Below, piece by piece: positions 8,474 through 16,461 of a stretch of 32,752 nt of DNA. The DNA is taken from positions 1 to 32,752 of the forward strand of contig CACAGG010000009.1 of NCBI GenBank assembly GCA_902531985.1. The letters run 5' to 3'. A program made the translations under genes and the position numbers. How positions within the stretch are numbered: the first letter of the stretch is position 1; every line of letters begins with the position of its first letter. Below the pieces are notes generated by a model. That model worked only from the letters and a program-made list of their open reading frames with translations, ran no database searches and was not told where the DNA came from. The DNA is from an uncultured marine group III euryarchaeote. GTDB lineage: Archaea; Thermoplasmatota; Poseidoniia; MGIII; CG-Epi1.

Positions 8474-9832
8474 CTAGTCTTTTTTTCTATTTAATCCAAT
8501 AAATAATGCGCAAAGGATTCCAATAAGGCCGAGTCCAGGAGAATCTTCTTCGCTGTTTCCAGTTCCAGTACCTGCAAATTGTTTTACATCGCTGGCTGCA
8601 AAACCTTGTTTTCCATCAACCAACAAAATTCGATACCAAACAGGATCTCCGTCGCTAAATTCAATCGATGCAGAAGCTACATTATTTTCATCTATTTCCA
8701 TAGGCATTACTCCCCAAGCTTCATCATTGTATGAGCCATTGTGAAAATTATAAATTAGATAGGCTGAACCAATTCCATCTTCATCTTCTAGTAAAGCACT
8801 AACTTCAGCGATATTCCCTGTCAGTTGTTCATTATAGATAACAACTTTTGGAGGTTCATTTTGCTCATCATATGCTGTGGTTTCAGGAGTTGCTGAATTA
8901 GCCACTCTTGGCGTATCTGCAGCATTGCCCGTCTTCCCAGATGAGGTTGTTCTTGAGGTATCGTCATTATCGTATACTACAGCTACGACTGAAATTTTAG
9001 CAGGGTTGATTGGAGTTGGAATAGGATGTTCTCCTTCCTGCGCATTTCCATCTCTATCTTCGTGTCCACTCATGTAGTCAATAGTATCCGGAATCATCCA
9101 TTCTACTTCATGGGACCATGTTTCTGCAGGTTGTAGTTCAACTTGTTCATTAGTCAAGGCATTTTCCCTGAATACGTTGTGAGTCATAACTTCTTTTTCT
9201 TCTACAGAACTCCAAGCCATGATGTCATCCTCTACTACAAACAGATATACACTAGAATCTAAGATATCAGGATTCAGAGGTGTACTAATTCCACCTTCAC
9301 CAAGGTAAGTTAGGTTTACTGTAAAAACAAATCTATCTTCTCTAAATTCTTGCCATACTCGTAATTCTGTTGGTTTAACATCTCTTTCACCACATTCATA
9401 ATAGTGATCTTTGTAAGTGTCATATGTTCCATCTCCTCCACCTAATTCTTCAATATATCCTCCATCAAACTGAGCATCAGGAGTACCTTGAACGGAATAG
9501 TGATTGTATCTGTCTTTTGATTCTTGACTAGCAAATTCATCATCAGAACCGCCGTTAACTTGATGGAATGAAACAAAAGTTACAGGTTGCCCTGGTTCCT
9601 CTCTGAATTCTTTCCACAATTGGGCTACATCAGGATCAATCCCCATGCATGGAGGGCATCCTAAGCTAGTAAATTGCTCCATGAGAGGCCTGTGAGTCCA
9701 TCCATTTGGGTACTCATCAGGTTCAGCATTATTGGCCCCAGTAGGAATTGAAATTGATGAAATAACAAATATAAAACAAACAGCTATGGCTAGTAAATTT
9801 AGTCTCTTGCTCACACTATCACCTTGAATCAA
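8474..9832 (-). CDS. Secreted thioredoxin-like CxxC protein with PGF-CTERM-like tail
   Basis: About 446-452 residues. A hydrophobic signal segment (residues 11-32) is followed by YPNGWTHRPLMEQFTSLGCP, then a CPPC active site (C59, C62) and a GTPDAQFDGG cis-Pro loop (P118), so the first part is thioredoxin-like. The rest is a long beta-rich acidic ectodomain. The tail SPGLGLIGILCALFIGLNRK has the SPG motif, hydrophobic span and basic end of archaeosortase-processed PGF-CTERM anchors. The longest frame starts at TTG 9832, but AAGGTGAT at 9818-9825 sits just upstream of GTG 9814, which I prefer. The upstream gene is a paralogue with the active site at the same position; the downstream gene is the TlpA-CcdA fusion. 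Exact substrate unknown. Confidence 0.75.
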   Translation of the reverse strand: MIQGDSVSKRLNLLAIAVCFIFVISSISIPTGANNAEPDEYPNGWTHRPLMEQFTSLGCPPCMGIDPDVAQLWKEFREEPGQPVTFVSFHQVNGGSDDEFASQESKDRYNHYSVQGTPDAQFDGGYIEELGGGDGTYDTYKDHYYECGERDVKPTELRVWQEFREDRFVFTVNLTYLGEGGISTPLNPDILDSSVYLFVVEDDIMAWSSVEEKEVMTHNVFRENALTNEQVELQPAETWSHEVEWMIPDTIDYMSGHEDRDGNAQEGEHPIPTPINPAKISVVAVVYDNDDTSRTTSSGKTGNAADTPRVANSATPETTAYDEQNEPPKVVIYNEQLTGNIAEVSALLEDEDGIGSAYLIYNFHNGSYNDEAWGVMPMEIDENNVASASIEFSDGDPVWYRILLVDGKQGFAASDVKQFAGTGTGNSEEDSPGLGLIGILCALFIGLNRKKD

Positions 9833-9868
9833 TATTCTACGAGACGTATTTTACACTTTTGTTTGTTT

Positions 9869-11362
9869 CTAATCCCAAACTTCAGCGTCGTCCCAAGACC
9901 CTTCAGCAGGCCTTCTAGCCCACATAACAAATCCTGCAACAGCTCCCAAAACCAAGATACCAACAGCAATCATCATAATTGGTAAATCTCTTTCTTCAGA
10001 AGGAGGAGTTCCACCATCAGAACCTACAAATTGTAAAACATCAGTTCTACTTGAGGTTTTATTTCCATCTGAGAAAATAACTTGATAATAAATTTCACTA
10101 TCGCCAGAGTAAGGAATTAATGAAGTTCCTGTAGCTCCAGAGTATGCGTAACAGACTCCGTTTTCATCACAGACTTCTTCACCTTCAATTTTCATTTCAT
10201 CAGTCATCCATTCACCAGTGAAATTACTTGATTCATAATTATAGACTACAAATGCAGCACCTATGCCCTCATCAGCATCGAAGTTAGCGAGTATTTCTGC
10301 ACCTTCATCAAGGTATTTTTCAGTTTTTTTGCTTATTTCTGGAACATCTCTCTCAGGGTTGTCATATTCAGTTGATTGAGGAGTAGCAGATTGTATTGCA
10401 CGAGGCGCAGGAATAGTGTCATCACTTGGATCATTATTCTTTCCACCTGAGGAGTCGTCATCCAAATCAAATACAGCAGCAATTGGAATTATCCTACCTG
10501 GGTTGATTGGGATTTTTATGTCTCCAGATTCGCCATCACCATCAATTTGAGTAGTTGGTACTTCCCATACTGCATTTATTGTTGTAGATTCACCTTTAGC
10601 CAATTGAATAGATTCATCTTGAATTCCATATTCTCGAAATACCATTCTATTATTCCAAACTTCATCTAGATATGAAGAATAAGCAGGAACTCCATCTTCG
10701 ACCATAAATACATATAAAGTTCCATCAAGATCCGTATCTTCCAACCCAGCCTGCTGTTCCCATGATTCATCACCTGCAATTCCATGATACGTTACGTCAA
10801 CGGTGAGTTTGAATTGTCCAGCCATATCTTCACTTTCTGAACCAATGAATTCACTGTAAATATCTAAGTCAACTATCTTGAAATCTTCTCCATCATCACC
10901 ATCTCTTAATCCAGATTCAGACATTGCATTGGTGTAATCCTGATAGTTTGAATCTGCACCACCTGAAACATATCTATAATTTCCATCAAATTGTGCGTTG
11001 GGAGTCCCAGTTTGGCCGTAGTGGTCTCTCATTCTAGACTTGGAATCTTCAGTATGGAAAGGATCGTCACCAGCTCCACCATTTGTCTGATGGAAAACAA
11101 CAATATTATATGGATTTGATTCATCCATTTCGCCATCGTGAATCACCTCTTCCATAGCAGGGTCGGCGTAGCTCATACAATAAACACAGCTTAAACTGGT
11201 GAAAAGTTCACCGAAAGGTCTGTGAGTCCAACCGTTTGGATATGTTCTGTCATAATTAGTTGTTTCAAAATCAATTGTTTCTTCAATAAAACCAGATGAG
11301 CAAGGTGAGCAAAAAGAAAGCGCGATAGCCATCACTACAGCTAGTTTAACTGACTCTAACAT
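9869..11362 (-). CDS. Secreted, membrane-anchored thioredoxin-like CxxC protein (paralogue of the next gene)
   Basis: A 497-residue protein with a signal peptide (residues 1-24, containing CSPCS), then YPNGWTHRPFGELFTSLSC-VYC with C59 and C62, and TGTPNAQFDGNYR with cis-Pro121. The spacing of these elements matches the downstream paralogue almost residue for residue. A long acidic beta-rich ectodomain follows, and the C-terminus is a single membrane span (about 458-479) with a short cytoplasmic tail rich in W and D instead of the SPG-type tail of its neighbour. Both proteins also share a late VYNYE/IYNFH segment and a D-V-x-Q-F near the end of the ectodomain. It is the first gene of the redox operon, with a TATA-like ATAATATATT about 30 bp upstream, fitting a leaderless mRNA. 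Confidence 0.75.
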   Translation of the reverse strand: MLESVKLAVVMAIALSFCSPCSSGFIEETIDFETTNYDRTYPNGWTHRPFGELFTSLSCVYCMSYADPAMEEVIHDGEMDESNPYNIVVFHQTNGGAGDDPFHTEDSKSRMRDHYGQTGTPNAQFDGNYRYVSGGADSNYQDYTNAMSESGLRDGDDGEDFKIVDLDIYSEFIGSESEDMAGQFKLTVDVTYHGIAGDESWEQQAGLEDTDLDGTLYVFMVEDGVPAYSSYLDEVWNNRMVFREYGIQDESIQLAKGESTTINAVWEVPTTQIDGDGESGDIKIPINPGRIIPIAAVFDLDDDSSGGKNNDPSDDTIPAPRAIQSATPQSTEYDNPERDVPEISKKTEKYLDEGAEILANFDADEGIGAAFVVYNYESSNFTGEWMTDEMKIEGEEVCDENGVCYAYSGATGTSLIPYSGDSEIYYQVIFSDGNKTSSRTDVLQFVGSDGGTPPSEERDLPIMMIAVGILVLGAVAGFVMWARRPAEGSWDDAEVWD

Positions 11363-11440
11363 ATTTGTAGATTGAATTGGGAATATATTATATTATTGTC
11401 AATGATTACGATATAATTTTTGCAGTCTTTAATTAGTAAT

Positions 11441-11515
11441 CTAAAATATACTGCAAGGAAAACATAAGGAAAGTGCAATGGCTGCTCCGACGACTAGTTT
11501 GATTACTTCCAACAT
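11441..11515 (-). pseudogene. Remnant of a further copy of the secreted CxxC gene: promoter-proximal signal peptide only
   Basis: The minus strand from ATG 11513-11515 encodes 24 codons, MLEVIKLVVGAAIALSLCFP then CSIF and a stop at 11441. Aligned with the start of the 497-residue gene downstream (MLESVKLAVVMAIALSFCSP CS), 15 of 22 residues are identical, and the CxPCS end is kept. A TATA-like element lies about 30 bp upstream, in the same position relative to the ATG as in the intact gene. I read it as the decayed 5' end of a duplicated gene, or a retained micro-peptide gene. Confidence 0.55.
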
Positions 11516-11591
11516 ATAACATTACTGAACTGTTAGTATATTATACTTTACATGAGTCACATTTATTTGTAGTCTCCTAATTCACATACTA

Positions 11592-12095
11592 GTGATTAGA
11601 AGACACTATATGACTAAAAGATTTTATGATGATGCAGTTCAGATAGCAAAGGATAAAGGAAAAAAATTAATGGTGATAGGAGATCCGTGTAGAGGAACTT
11701 ATTTCCAATTTATTTCAGACTGGTTTCCTAATTGTGGACACGGAGATGTCACGATAGATCTTAATGGTTGTGAAAAATGTACTAGAATGGATATTAATGA
11801 TATGGAGGCTTGGGCACAATTCGGAGATGATTCTTTCGTAGTCATGGAAACAGGTACGCTTTCATTTTCAACAGATATAACTAAAGTAATCACGCAGATT
11901 AAACGGGTTTCAGGAGGAGATTTCCTTTCAGCAGGAGGAACACACGGTTATCTTTGGGAGAATTTTTTACACAAAACATATGATAAGAATTTGAAATATT
12001 TAACACATCCGTTTGATTTTAGAGAAGATTCTTTTCATAAATCAAAGACTTTAGCAGGTAAGGAAATTTTAGAACTAGAATTTATGAAATTGTAG
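11592..12095 (+). CDS. Hypothetical protein, possible small SAM-methyltransferase-like Rossmann protein
   Basis: A 167-residue soluble protein (or 161 if the ATG at 11610 is used). The N-terminal part KKLMVIGDPCRGTYFQF resembles the first strand and glycine turn of class I methyltransferase-like proteins. It is followed by GHGDVTIDLNGCEKC, where a D-L-x-G-C-x-x-C pattern ends the second strand. A later FVVMETGTLSFSTD would be strand four with a T/G-rich turn. No catalytic motif is decisive, so the assignment is tentative. It is transcribed alone, divergent from the gene remnant at 11441-11515, and shares an intergenic region with TATA-like AGTATATTATACT at 11532-11544. GTG at 11592 lies about 30 bp after TTTATTTG, so a leaderless start is possible. 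Confidence 0.5.
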   Translation: MIRRHYMTKRFYDDAVQIAKDKGKKLMVIGDPCRGTYFQFISDWFPNCGHGDVTIDLNGCEKCTRMDINDMEAWAQFGDDSFVVMETGTLSFSTDITKVITQIKRVSGGDFLSAGGTHGYLWENFLHKTYDKNLKYLTHPFDFREDSFHKSKTLAGKEILELEFMKL

Positions 12096-12137
12096 CTATA
12101 CACTATTTTTTTTATAATGCCATATTAGTTAGCTTTC

Positions 12138-12413
12138 ATGGATATAACTGCGATTAATTTGTTTTTTTTAATTTTAGGAATTGGCGTAGGATATCCTGTT
12201 ATGATATTCGCTAAGAACCGAGGTCCAATTCCTTGGCTTATGGTTCCTCTTGTTGGTTACTCTATTCCATTATTTACAATAGGTCTTCATCCAATTGTTG
12301 TGGGACTATACTTGCCATTAGCCGTCTATCTAATATACTGCGGTTGGATTGTTTTCCGAAATCCTAGTGCCATCAATGAGTTATGGCTTAACCTTGAAAA
12401 GAAAGATAAGTGA
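12138..12413 (+). CDS. Small hypothetical membrane protein
   Basis: A 91-residue protein with about three membrane segments: NLFFLILGIGVGYPVMIFA (residues 7-25), a span near 33-52 and VVGLYLPLAVYLIYCGWIVF (residues 54-73). A short charged tail ends LNLEKKDK. No family recognised. It begins 42 nt after the preceding gene on the same strand and ends about 40 nt before the 3' end of the convergent tRNA-Ser. Codon use looks like its neighbours, and the hydrophobic pattern supports a real protein. Confidence 0.55.
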   Translation: MDITAINLFFLILGIGVGYPVMIFAKNRGPIPWLMVPLVGYSIPLFTIGLHPIVVGLYLPLAVYLIYCGWIVFRNPSAINELWLNLEKKDK

Positions 12414-12452
12414 AACTAAAGTCCGCTGAAAAGTTCTCGTCAGAGGATAGGA

Positions 12453-12540
12453 TGGCGCGGGGAGGGGGATTTGAACCCCCGTGGGATAAATCCCATTGGA
12501 TTAGCAATCCAACGCAATGGCCAGACTATGCGACCCCCGC
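12453..12540 (-). tRNA. tRNA-Ser(GCT), CCA encoded
   Basis: On the minus strand the gene starts at 12540 with acceptor GCGGGGG, pairing with TCCCCGC at 12457-12463. The discriminator is G (12456) and CCA is encoded at 12453-12455. The anticodon loop TTGCTAA lies in a TTGGA/TCCAA stem, giving anticodon GCT (Ser AGC/AGT codons). A long variable arm (GGGATTTATCCC) marks a class II tRNA, and the T arm is GGGGG-TTCAAAT-CCCCC. No intron. Its 5' acceptor and D-arm sequence is nearly identical to tRNA-Leu at 22035. Confidence 0.95.
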
Positions 12541-12622
12541 TAAACCGTCTCGACAAACCGGCCATATAAGGCAATTACGCTGAAACCCTAACCATTAAAG
12601 TCACAACTCAGTTGTCTTGCCA

Positions 12623-13633
12623 ATGACTTCGGAGGAAATTGACTGGGATATCGTTGATGAAGTTGAATGGAATAGCGATGAAAATATTGATTGGCAATCT
12701 GTTGATAAAGAGGAAGAGACACTTTTAGAATTACGTAATGATCCGCAGCCAAGTTTCTTTGTTAGAAATTTTGCCGTGATTTGGTGGCGCAACGGATTTT
12801 ACAAAACAGGCAAGATAGATGGTTCTATTCGTGTAACGGCCTCACGAACTTTATTTTTTGATGAAAAAGAAAAGCTTAGATTAAGTATAGATAATTCAGA
12901 TATTAAGGAGATTAAACTGCATAAGCATGAAGGTGATTTCCCTATTTTTTATAATGAAATAATTACGAATGAAGAAATTTATGAGATAACAACAGGTGTA
13001 GATAGATCACAATCCGAGCAAAACCACAAAGACTTAGAATCAGCGATTTCAGGTAATTATGAAGGAACACTTAACGAAATTATAGATTTACAGATCGTCA
13101 CATCAAATAATGGTAAAATCAAAGAATTTATAGATATTTTTGAAAAAACACATTTTAATCCGGTTAAGAAAAACATAGATTATCCAGAAATTCAAGCATC
13201 TAGTTTAGAAGAAGTAGTTGATTTTGGGTTGTCTTCGCTTCAAGGAAAACTTAAGCCTCCTTTTGTTATAGATGATGCCGGCGTCTTCATAGATAATCTA
13301 CAAGGATTTCCTGGAGTTTACACACGATATGTGTATGATACAATCGGATTAGAAGGCGTTCTTAAGCAAATGGAGAATGTGGATGAAAGGGAATGTAGTT
13401 TCAAGTGTGTTCTAGGATTAATGACCAAATTTGGTGAAAAACATAAATTCGTTGGAGAGTGCAGAGGGATTTTAATTGACGAACAAAGAGGCAAGGGAGG
13501 TTTTGGATATGATCCAGTCTTTATTCCAAACGGTTTTGACAAAACATTTGCAGAACTTACTTCAGAAGAGAAAAATAGCATAAGCCATCGAGGAATAGCT
13601 ATGAGAAAATTAATAGAGTTTTTATTGAAATAG
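12623..13633 (+). CDS. rdgB: XTP/dITP pyrophosphatase (HAM1/RdgB) with an unusual N-terminal extension
   Basis: Residues about 156-336 are a complete HAM1 domain: LQIVTSNNGKIKEF, DDAGVFIDNLQGFPGVYTR, GKGGFGYDPVFIP and SHRGIAMRKLIEF, the signature of the house-cleaning enzyme that hydrolyses deaminated purine nucleoside triphosphates to monophosphates. A normal enzyme is about 185 residues; this one carries about 155 extra at the N-terminus. The first 30 are acidic with spaced Trp (EEIDWDIVDEVEW, NIDWQSVDKEEE), followed by a beta-rich PH/GRAM-like stretch (FVRNFAVIWWRNGFYKTGKI, ASRTLFFDEKEKLRLSI). The frame opens at TTG 12617, but ATG 12623 is the natural start. The frame is uninterrupted, so it is a true fusion unless there is an unseen internal start near 13090. 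Confidence 0.87.
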   Translation: MTSEEIDWDIVDEVEWNSDENIDWQSVDKEEETLLELRNDPQPSFFVRNFAVIWWRNGFYKTGKIDGSIRVTASRTLFFDEKEKLRLSIDNSDIKEIKLHKHEGDFPIFYNEIITNEEIYEITTGVDRSQSEQNHKDLESAISGNYEGTLNEIIDLQIVTSNNGKIKEFIDIFEKTHFNPVKKNIDYPEIQASSLEEVVDFGLSSLQGKLKPPFVIDDAGVFIDNLQGFPGVYTRYVYDTIGLEGVLKQMENVDERECSFKCVLGLMTKFGEKHKFVGECRGILIDEQRGKGGFGYDPVFIPNGFDKTFAELTSEEKNSISHRGIAMRKLIEFLLK

Positions 13634-13640
13634 GAGTTTC

Positions 13641-14414
13641 ATGGATCATTGTAAAAATTGTTTAGTTCCCATTACTGAATCCCAAGTGTATTGCAGTACA
13701 AAATGCTGGCAAGAGTATAAAGGTAAGAAGGAATCCACAAAAGCACCTTTTGCAGATTTTAGCTTTTCACAGTGGGTTTGGGCCCAAGCATATTCCTGGA
13801 TTTCAATAATTGGAATGATGTTTTCTTTATTTTTTATAATAATTTTAGTAGGCTCATTTACGGATGTTTTCCATTATCAAATTCTGATATCAACAGCAGT
13901 ATTATCAGTCTTTGTGTATCTGGTACTCCGATATATTCACGACTCGGAGAAATTAAGCCAGTTATTAGCTTTTCCAAAAACTATGGAAACTTGGAAACTC
14001 ATTGGATTTGCTCTTGTAGTAGATTTATTCGTTGTTAAACCTCTCAATATTGTTTTTATGCTTGAATTTTTCCCAGATGCTCAAGAACAAGAGGTTATTA
14101 CTGCCCTGCAAGAAATGTCTTTATTATCTTCGATTATAACGGCTTTTTCAGTATCAATATTAACTCCGATTTTAGAAGAGCTCTTATTCCGAGGTTTCAT
14201 ATTGGGTATGTTTTTGAAATGTTACGATAATAAAGTAGCCATACTCTTTTCAGCGATTATTTTTGCTATAGTCCATGAGCCTATTGCAATAGCGATGGCT
14301 TTTGGAATCGGTCTGATATACGGTTGGCTCCGTGTTAGGACGGGTAGTATTATTCCTAGTATGATTCTGCATGCAATATGGAATAGTTTTGTAAGTATTT
14401 TAATTCTTTTTTAG
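13641..14414 (+). CDS. CPBP-family intramembrane metalloprotease with N-terminal zinc finger
   Basis: 257 residues. The first 25 form a treble-clef/zinc-finger-like motif, C4-x2-C7-x10-C18-x3-C22 (CKNCLVPITESQVYCSTKCW). Several membrane helices follow. The CPBP (Abi/CAAX-protease, Rce1-like) motifs are EELLFRGFILG (E179, E180, R184), FAIVHEP (H212) and SMILHAIWNSF (H244, N248). Family members cleave prenylated or other membrane proteins, or act as bacteriocin-immunity proteins; the substrate here is unknown. It starts 8 nt after the HAM1 stop on the same strand, so the two are likely co-transcribed. Confidence 0.85.
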   Translation: MDHCKNCLVPITESQVYCSTKCWQEYKGKKESTKAPFADFSFSQWVWAQAYSWISIIGMMFSLFFIIILVGSFTDVFHYQILISTAVLSVFVYLVLRYIHDSEKLSQLLAFPKTMETWKLIGFALVVDLFVVKPLNIVFMLEFFPDAQEQEVITALQEMSLLSSIITAFSVSILTPILEELLFRGFILGMFLKCYDNKVAILFSAIIFAIVHEPIAIAMAFGIGLIYGWLRVRTGSIIPSMILHAIWNSFVSILILF

Positions 14415-14422
14415 TGACAGCG

Positions 14423-14433
14423 TTTAATATATA
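14423..14433 (+). promoter_or_regulatory. TATA box of metG
   Basis: TTTAATATATA is centred about 25 bp before the GTG start of metG at 14453, with the upstream gene stop only 9 bp before it. The distance equals that from an archaeal TATA box to the transcription start, so the metG mRNA is probably leaderless; no Shine-Dalgarno sequence is present. Confidence 0.55.
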
Positions 14434-14452
14434 GCGTGAATTTTGCGCTCCT

Positions 14453-16456
14453 GTGAAGAATATACTAGTATGTGTGGCTTGGCCTTACGCCAATGGACCT
14501 TTACACTTAGGTCATATGGCAGGTTGCTATTTGCCTCCAGACATATTTGCAAGATATCATCGTCTAAAAGGTAACAAAGTTTTGATGGTTAGCGGAAGCG
14601 ATATGCATGGTACTCCGATAACAGTTACAGCCCAACAAGAAGGTAAGACTCCTGAAGAAGTGGCAATGTACTATCATGCAATTAATAGTAAATCTATCGA
14701 AGACATGGGTATTTCTTTTGATTTATTCTCGCACACACACACTAAAGAACATTTTGAATCAGCTAGATGGATTTTAGATACTCTCGATAAAGCAGGATAT
14801 ATTGAGCCTAGAGTTTCCAAAGAACCATACGACCCTATTGCTAAACAATTTCTGCCTGACAGGTATGTGGAAGGCATTTGCCCACATTGTGATTATGAAT
14901 CTGCTAGAGGAGATCAGTGTGATAATTGTGGAAAGACATTGGATTCAAAAGAATTAAAGAATCCGCATTCGAAGTTAAATCCAGATGCAGAAATTGAATT
15001 TAGAGAAACAGAACATTTGTTTTTCAAATTATCTGAATTTAGAGATAAACTACTTGATTGGCTTTCAAGCGGCAAGGAGCATTGGAGACCTTCAGTAATC
15101 AATTTTACTAGAAATTGGCTCCAAGAAGGATTGATTGATAGACCAATTACTAGAGATTTGGAATGGGGGATAGAGATTCAGCGTGAAGGTTATGAAAAGA
15201 AAAGAATGTATGTATGGTTTGAAGCAGTAATGGGTTATTATTCAGCTTCACTTCACTGGGCTAAAAACCAAGGAGAACCTGAGCTCTGGAAAGAATGGTG
15301 GGAGAATGATGAAGCAGAGCATTATTATTTCATGGCTAAAGATAATATTCCGTTTCATACCATAATATGGCCAGCAATGTTATCAGGTTGTGGACTACAC
15401 TTGCCACACGATGTTCCAGCTAATGAATATTTACTGTTGGATTCAACACAATTTTCTAAATCTAGACGGCACGCAGTTTGGATGCCTGATTATCTAGATA
15501 GATATGATCCTGAATTGTTACGATATTATTTAGCTTCAATAATGCCTGAGCAAAAAGATGCTAATTTTACATGGGAAGATTATGTAACTAGAATAAATAA
15601 TGAATTAATTGGTAATTACGGCAATTTAATGCATAGAGTAATTTCTTTTGCTCATAAAAATTTTCCAGATGGATTGAATTCTAATAAATCTACTTTACCT
15701 TCACTTAATAACAAGATAATCGAGGTGCAAAAGAGGGTTGAAGAAGCTCTTGAAGCTTGTAAATTCAAACGGGCACTTCAAGCAATCATGGAATTATCTC
15801 AAGCAGGAAACATAGAATTGAATGAAGCTGCACCATGGAAACAAGTCAAAGAAGATCGTGACGCTTGCGAAGCTACTTTAGTTACGTTTTTGAATTTATG
15901 CAGAAGTTTATCAGTGTTGATGACGCCTTTCCTTCCTAAGTCATCACAGAAAGCATGGGAATATTTGAATCAGGAAGGAAAAATTGATGATAATGGTTGG
16001 AATTCAGCTTTGGAATTTAAAACTGAATTCAACCTACAACAACCTCTGCCATTGTTCAGTAAATTGAATATGGAAGAAATATTGGAGAAAGAAATGCCCC
16101 CTGAGGAAGAAAACGAGCTAGCTAACGTCAAACCAGAAGTAACGTTTGATGATTTCAAGAAATTGGATATACGAATAGGAACTGTAGAAAAAGTAGAAGC
16201 GCATCCTAATGCCGATAAGCTTTGGTTATTAGATGTGAATTTTGGCGGTCCTACAAGGAGAATAGTAACAGGTCTTCGTGGAATATATGAATCTGAAGAT
16301 TTACTTGGAAAAAAGATTGCCGTTTTGGTTAATTTAGCTCCAGCTAAATTCAGAGGTGAAGAATCAAACGGAATGTTGCTTGCAGCTGAAGGAAATGATG
16401 TAGTTAGTTTACTTCAACCAGATAAAGAAATAGACGACGGTAGCGAAGTACATTAA
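14453..16456 (+). CDS. metG: Methionyl-tRNA synthetase with C-terminal tRNA-binding domain
   Basis: 667 residues, initiated at GTG. The class I catalytic core has the HIGH-type motif PLHLGH (residues 16-21), a zinc knuckle CPHC-x9-CDNC near 142-158, and a KMSKS-type loop written TQFSKSRR (first Lys replaced by Gln). The anticodon-binding helical domain follows. From about 563 a separate EMAP-II/OB-fold tRNA-binding domain begins: FDDFKKLDIRIGTVEKVEAH, NADKLWLLDVNFG, VNLAPAKFRGEESNGMLLAA. It charges initiator and elongator tRNA-Met in the cytoplasm. The fused C-terminal domain is complete; in many archaea it is a separate protein. Confidence 0.96.
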   Translation: MKNILVCVAWPYANGPLHLGHMAGCYLPPDIFARYHRLKGNKVLMVSGSDMHGTPITVTAQQEGKTPEEVAMYYHAINSKSIEDMGISFDLFSHTHTKEHFESARWILDTLDKAGYIEPRVSKEPYDPIAKQFLPDRYVEGICPHCDYESARGDQCDNCGKTLDSKELKNPHSKLNPDAEIEFRETEHLFFKLSEFRDKLLDWLSSGKEHWRPSVINFTRNWLQEGLIDRPITRDLEWGIEIQREGYEKKRMYVWFEAVMGYYSASLHWAKNQGEPELWKEWWENDEAEHYYFMAKDNIPFHTIIWPAMLSGCGLHLPHDVPANEYLLLDSTQFSKSRRHAVWMPDYLDRYDPELLRYYLASIMPEQKDANFTWEDYVTRINNELIGNYGNLMHRVISFAHKNFPDGLNSNKSTLPSLNNKIIEVQKRVEEALEACKFKRALQAIMELSQAGNIELNEAAPWKQVKEDRDACEATLVTFLNLCRSLSVLMTPFLPKSSQKAWEYLNQEGKIDDNGWNSALEFKTEFNLQQPLPLFSKLNMEEILEKEMPPEEENELANVKPEVTFDDFKKLDIRIGTVEKVEAHPNADKLWLLDVNFGGPTRRIVTGLRGIYESEDLLGKKIAVLVNLAPAKFRGEESNGMLLAAEGNDVVSLLQPDKEIDDGSEVH

Positions 16457-16461
16457 ATCAA

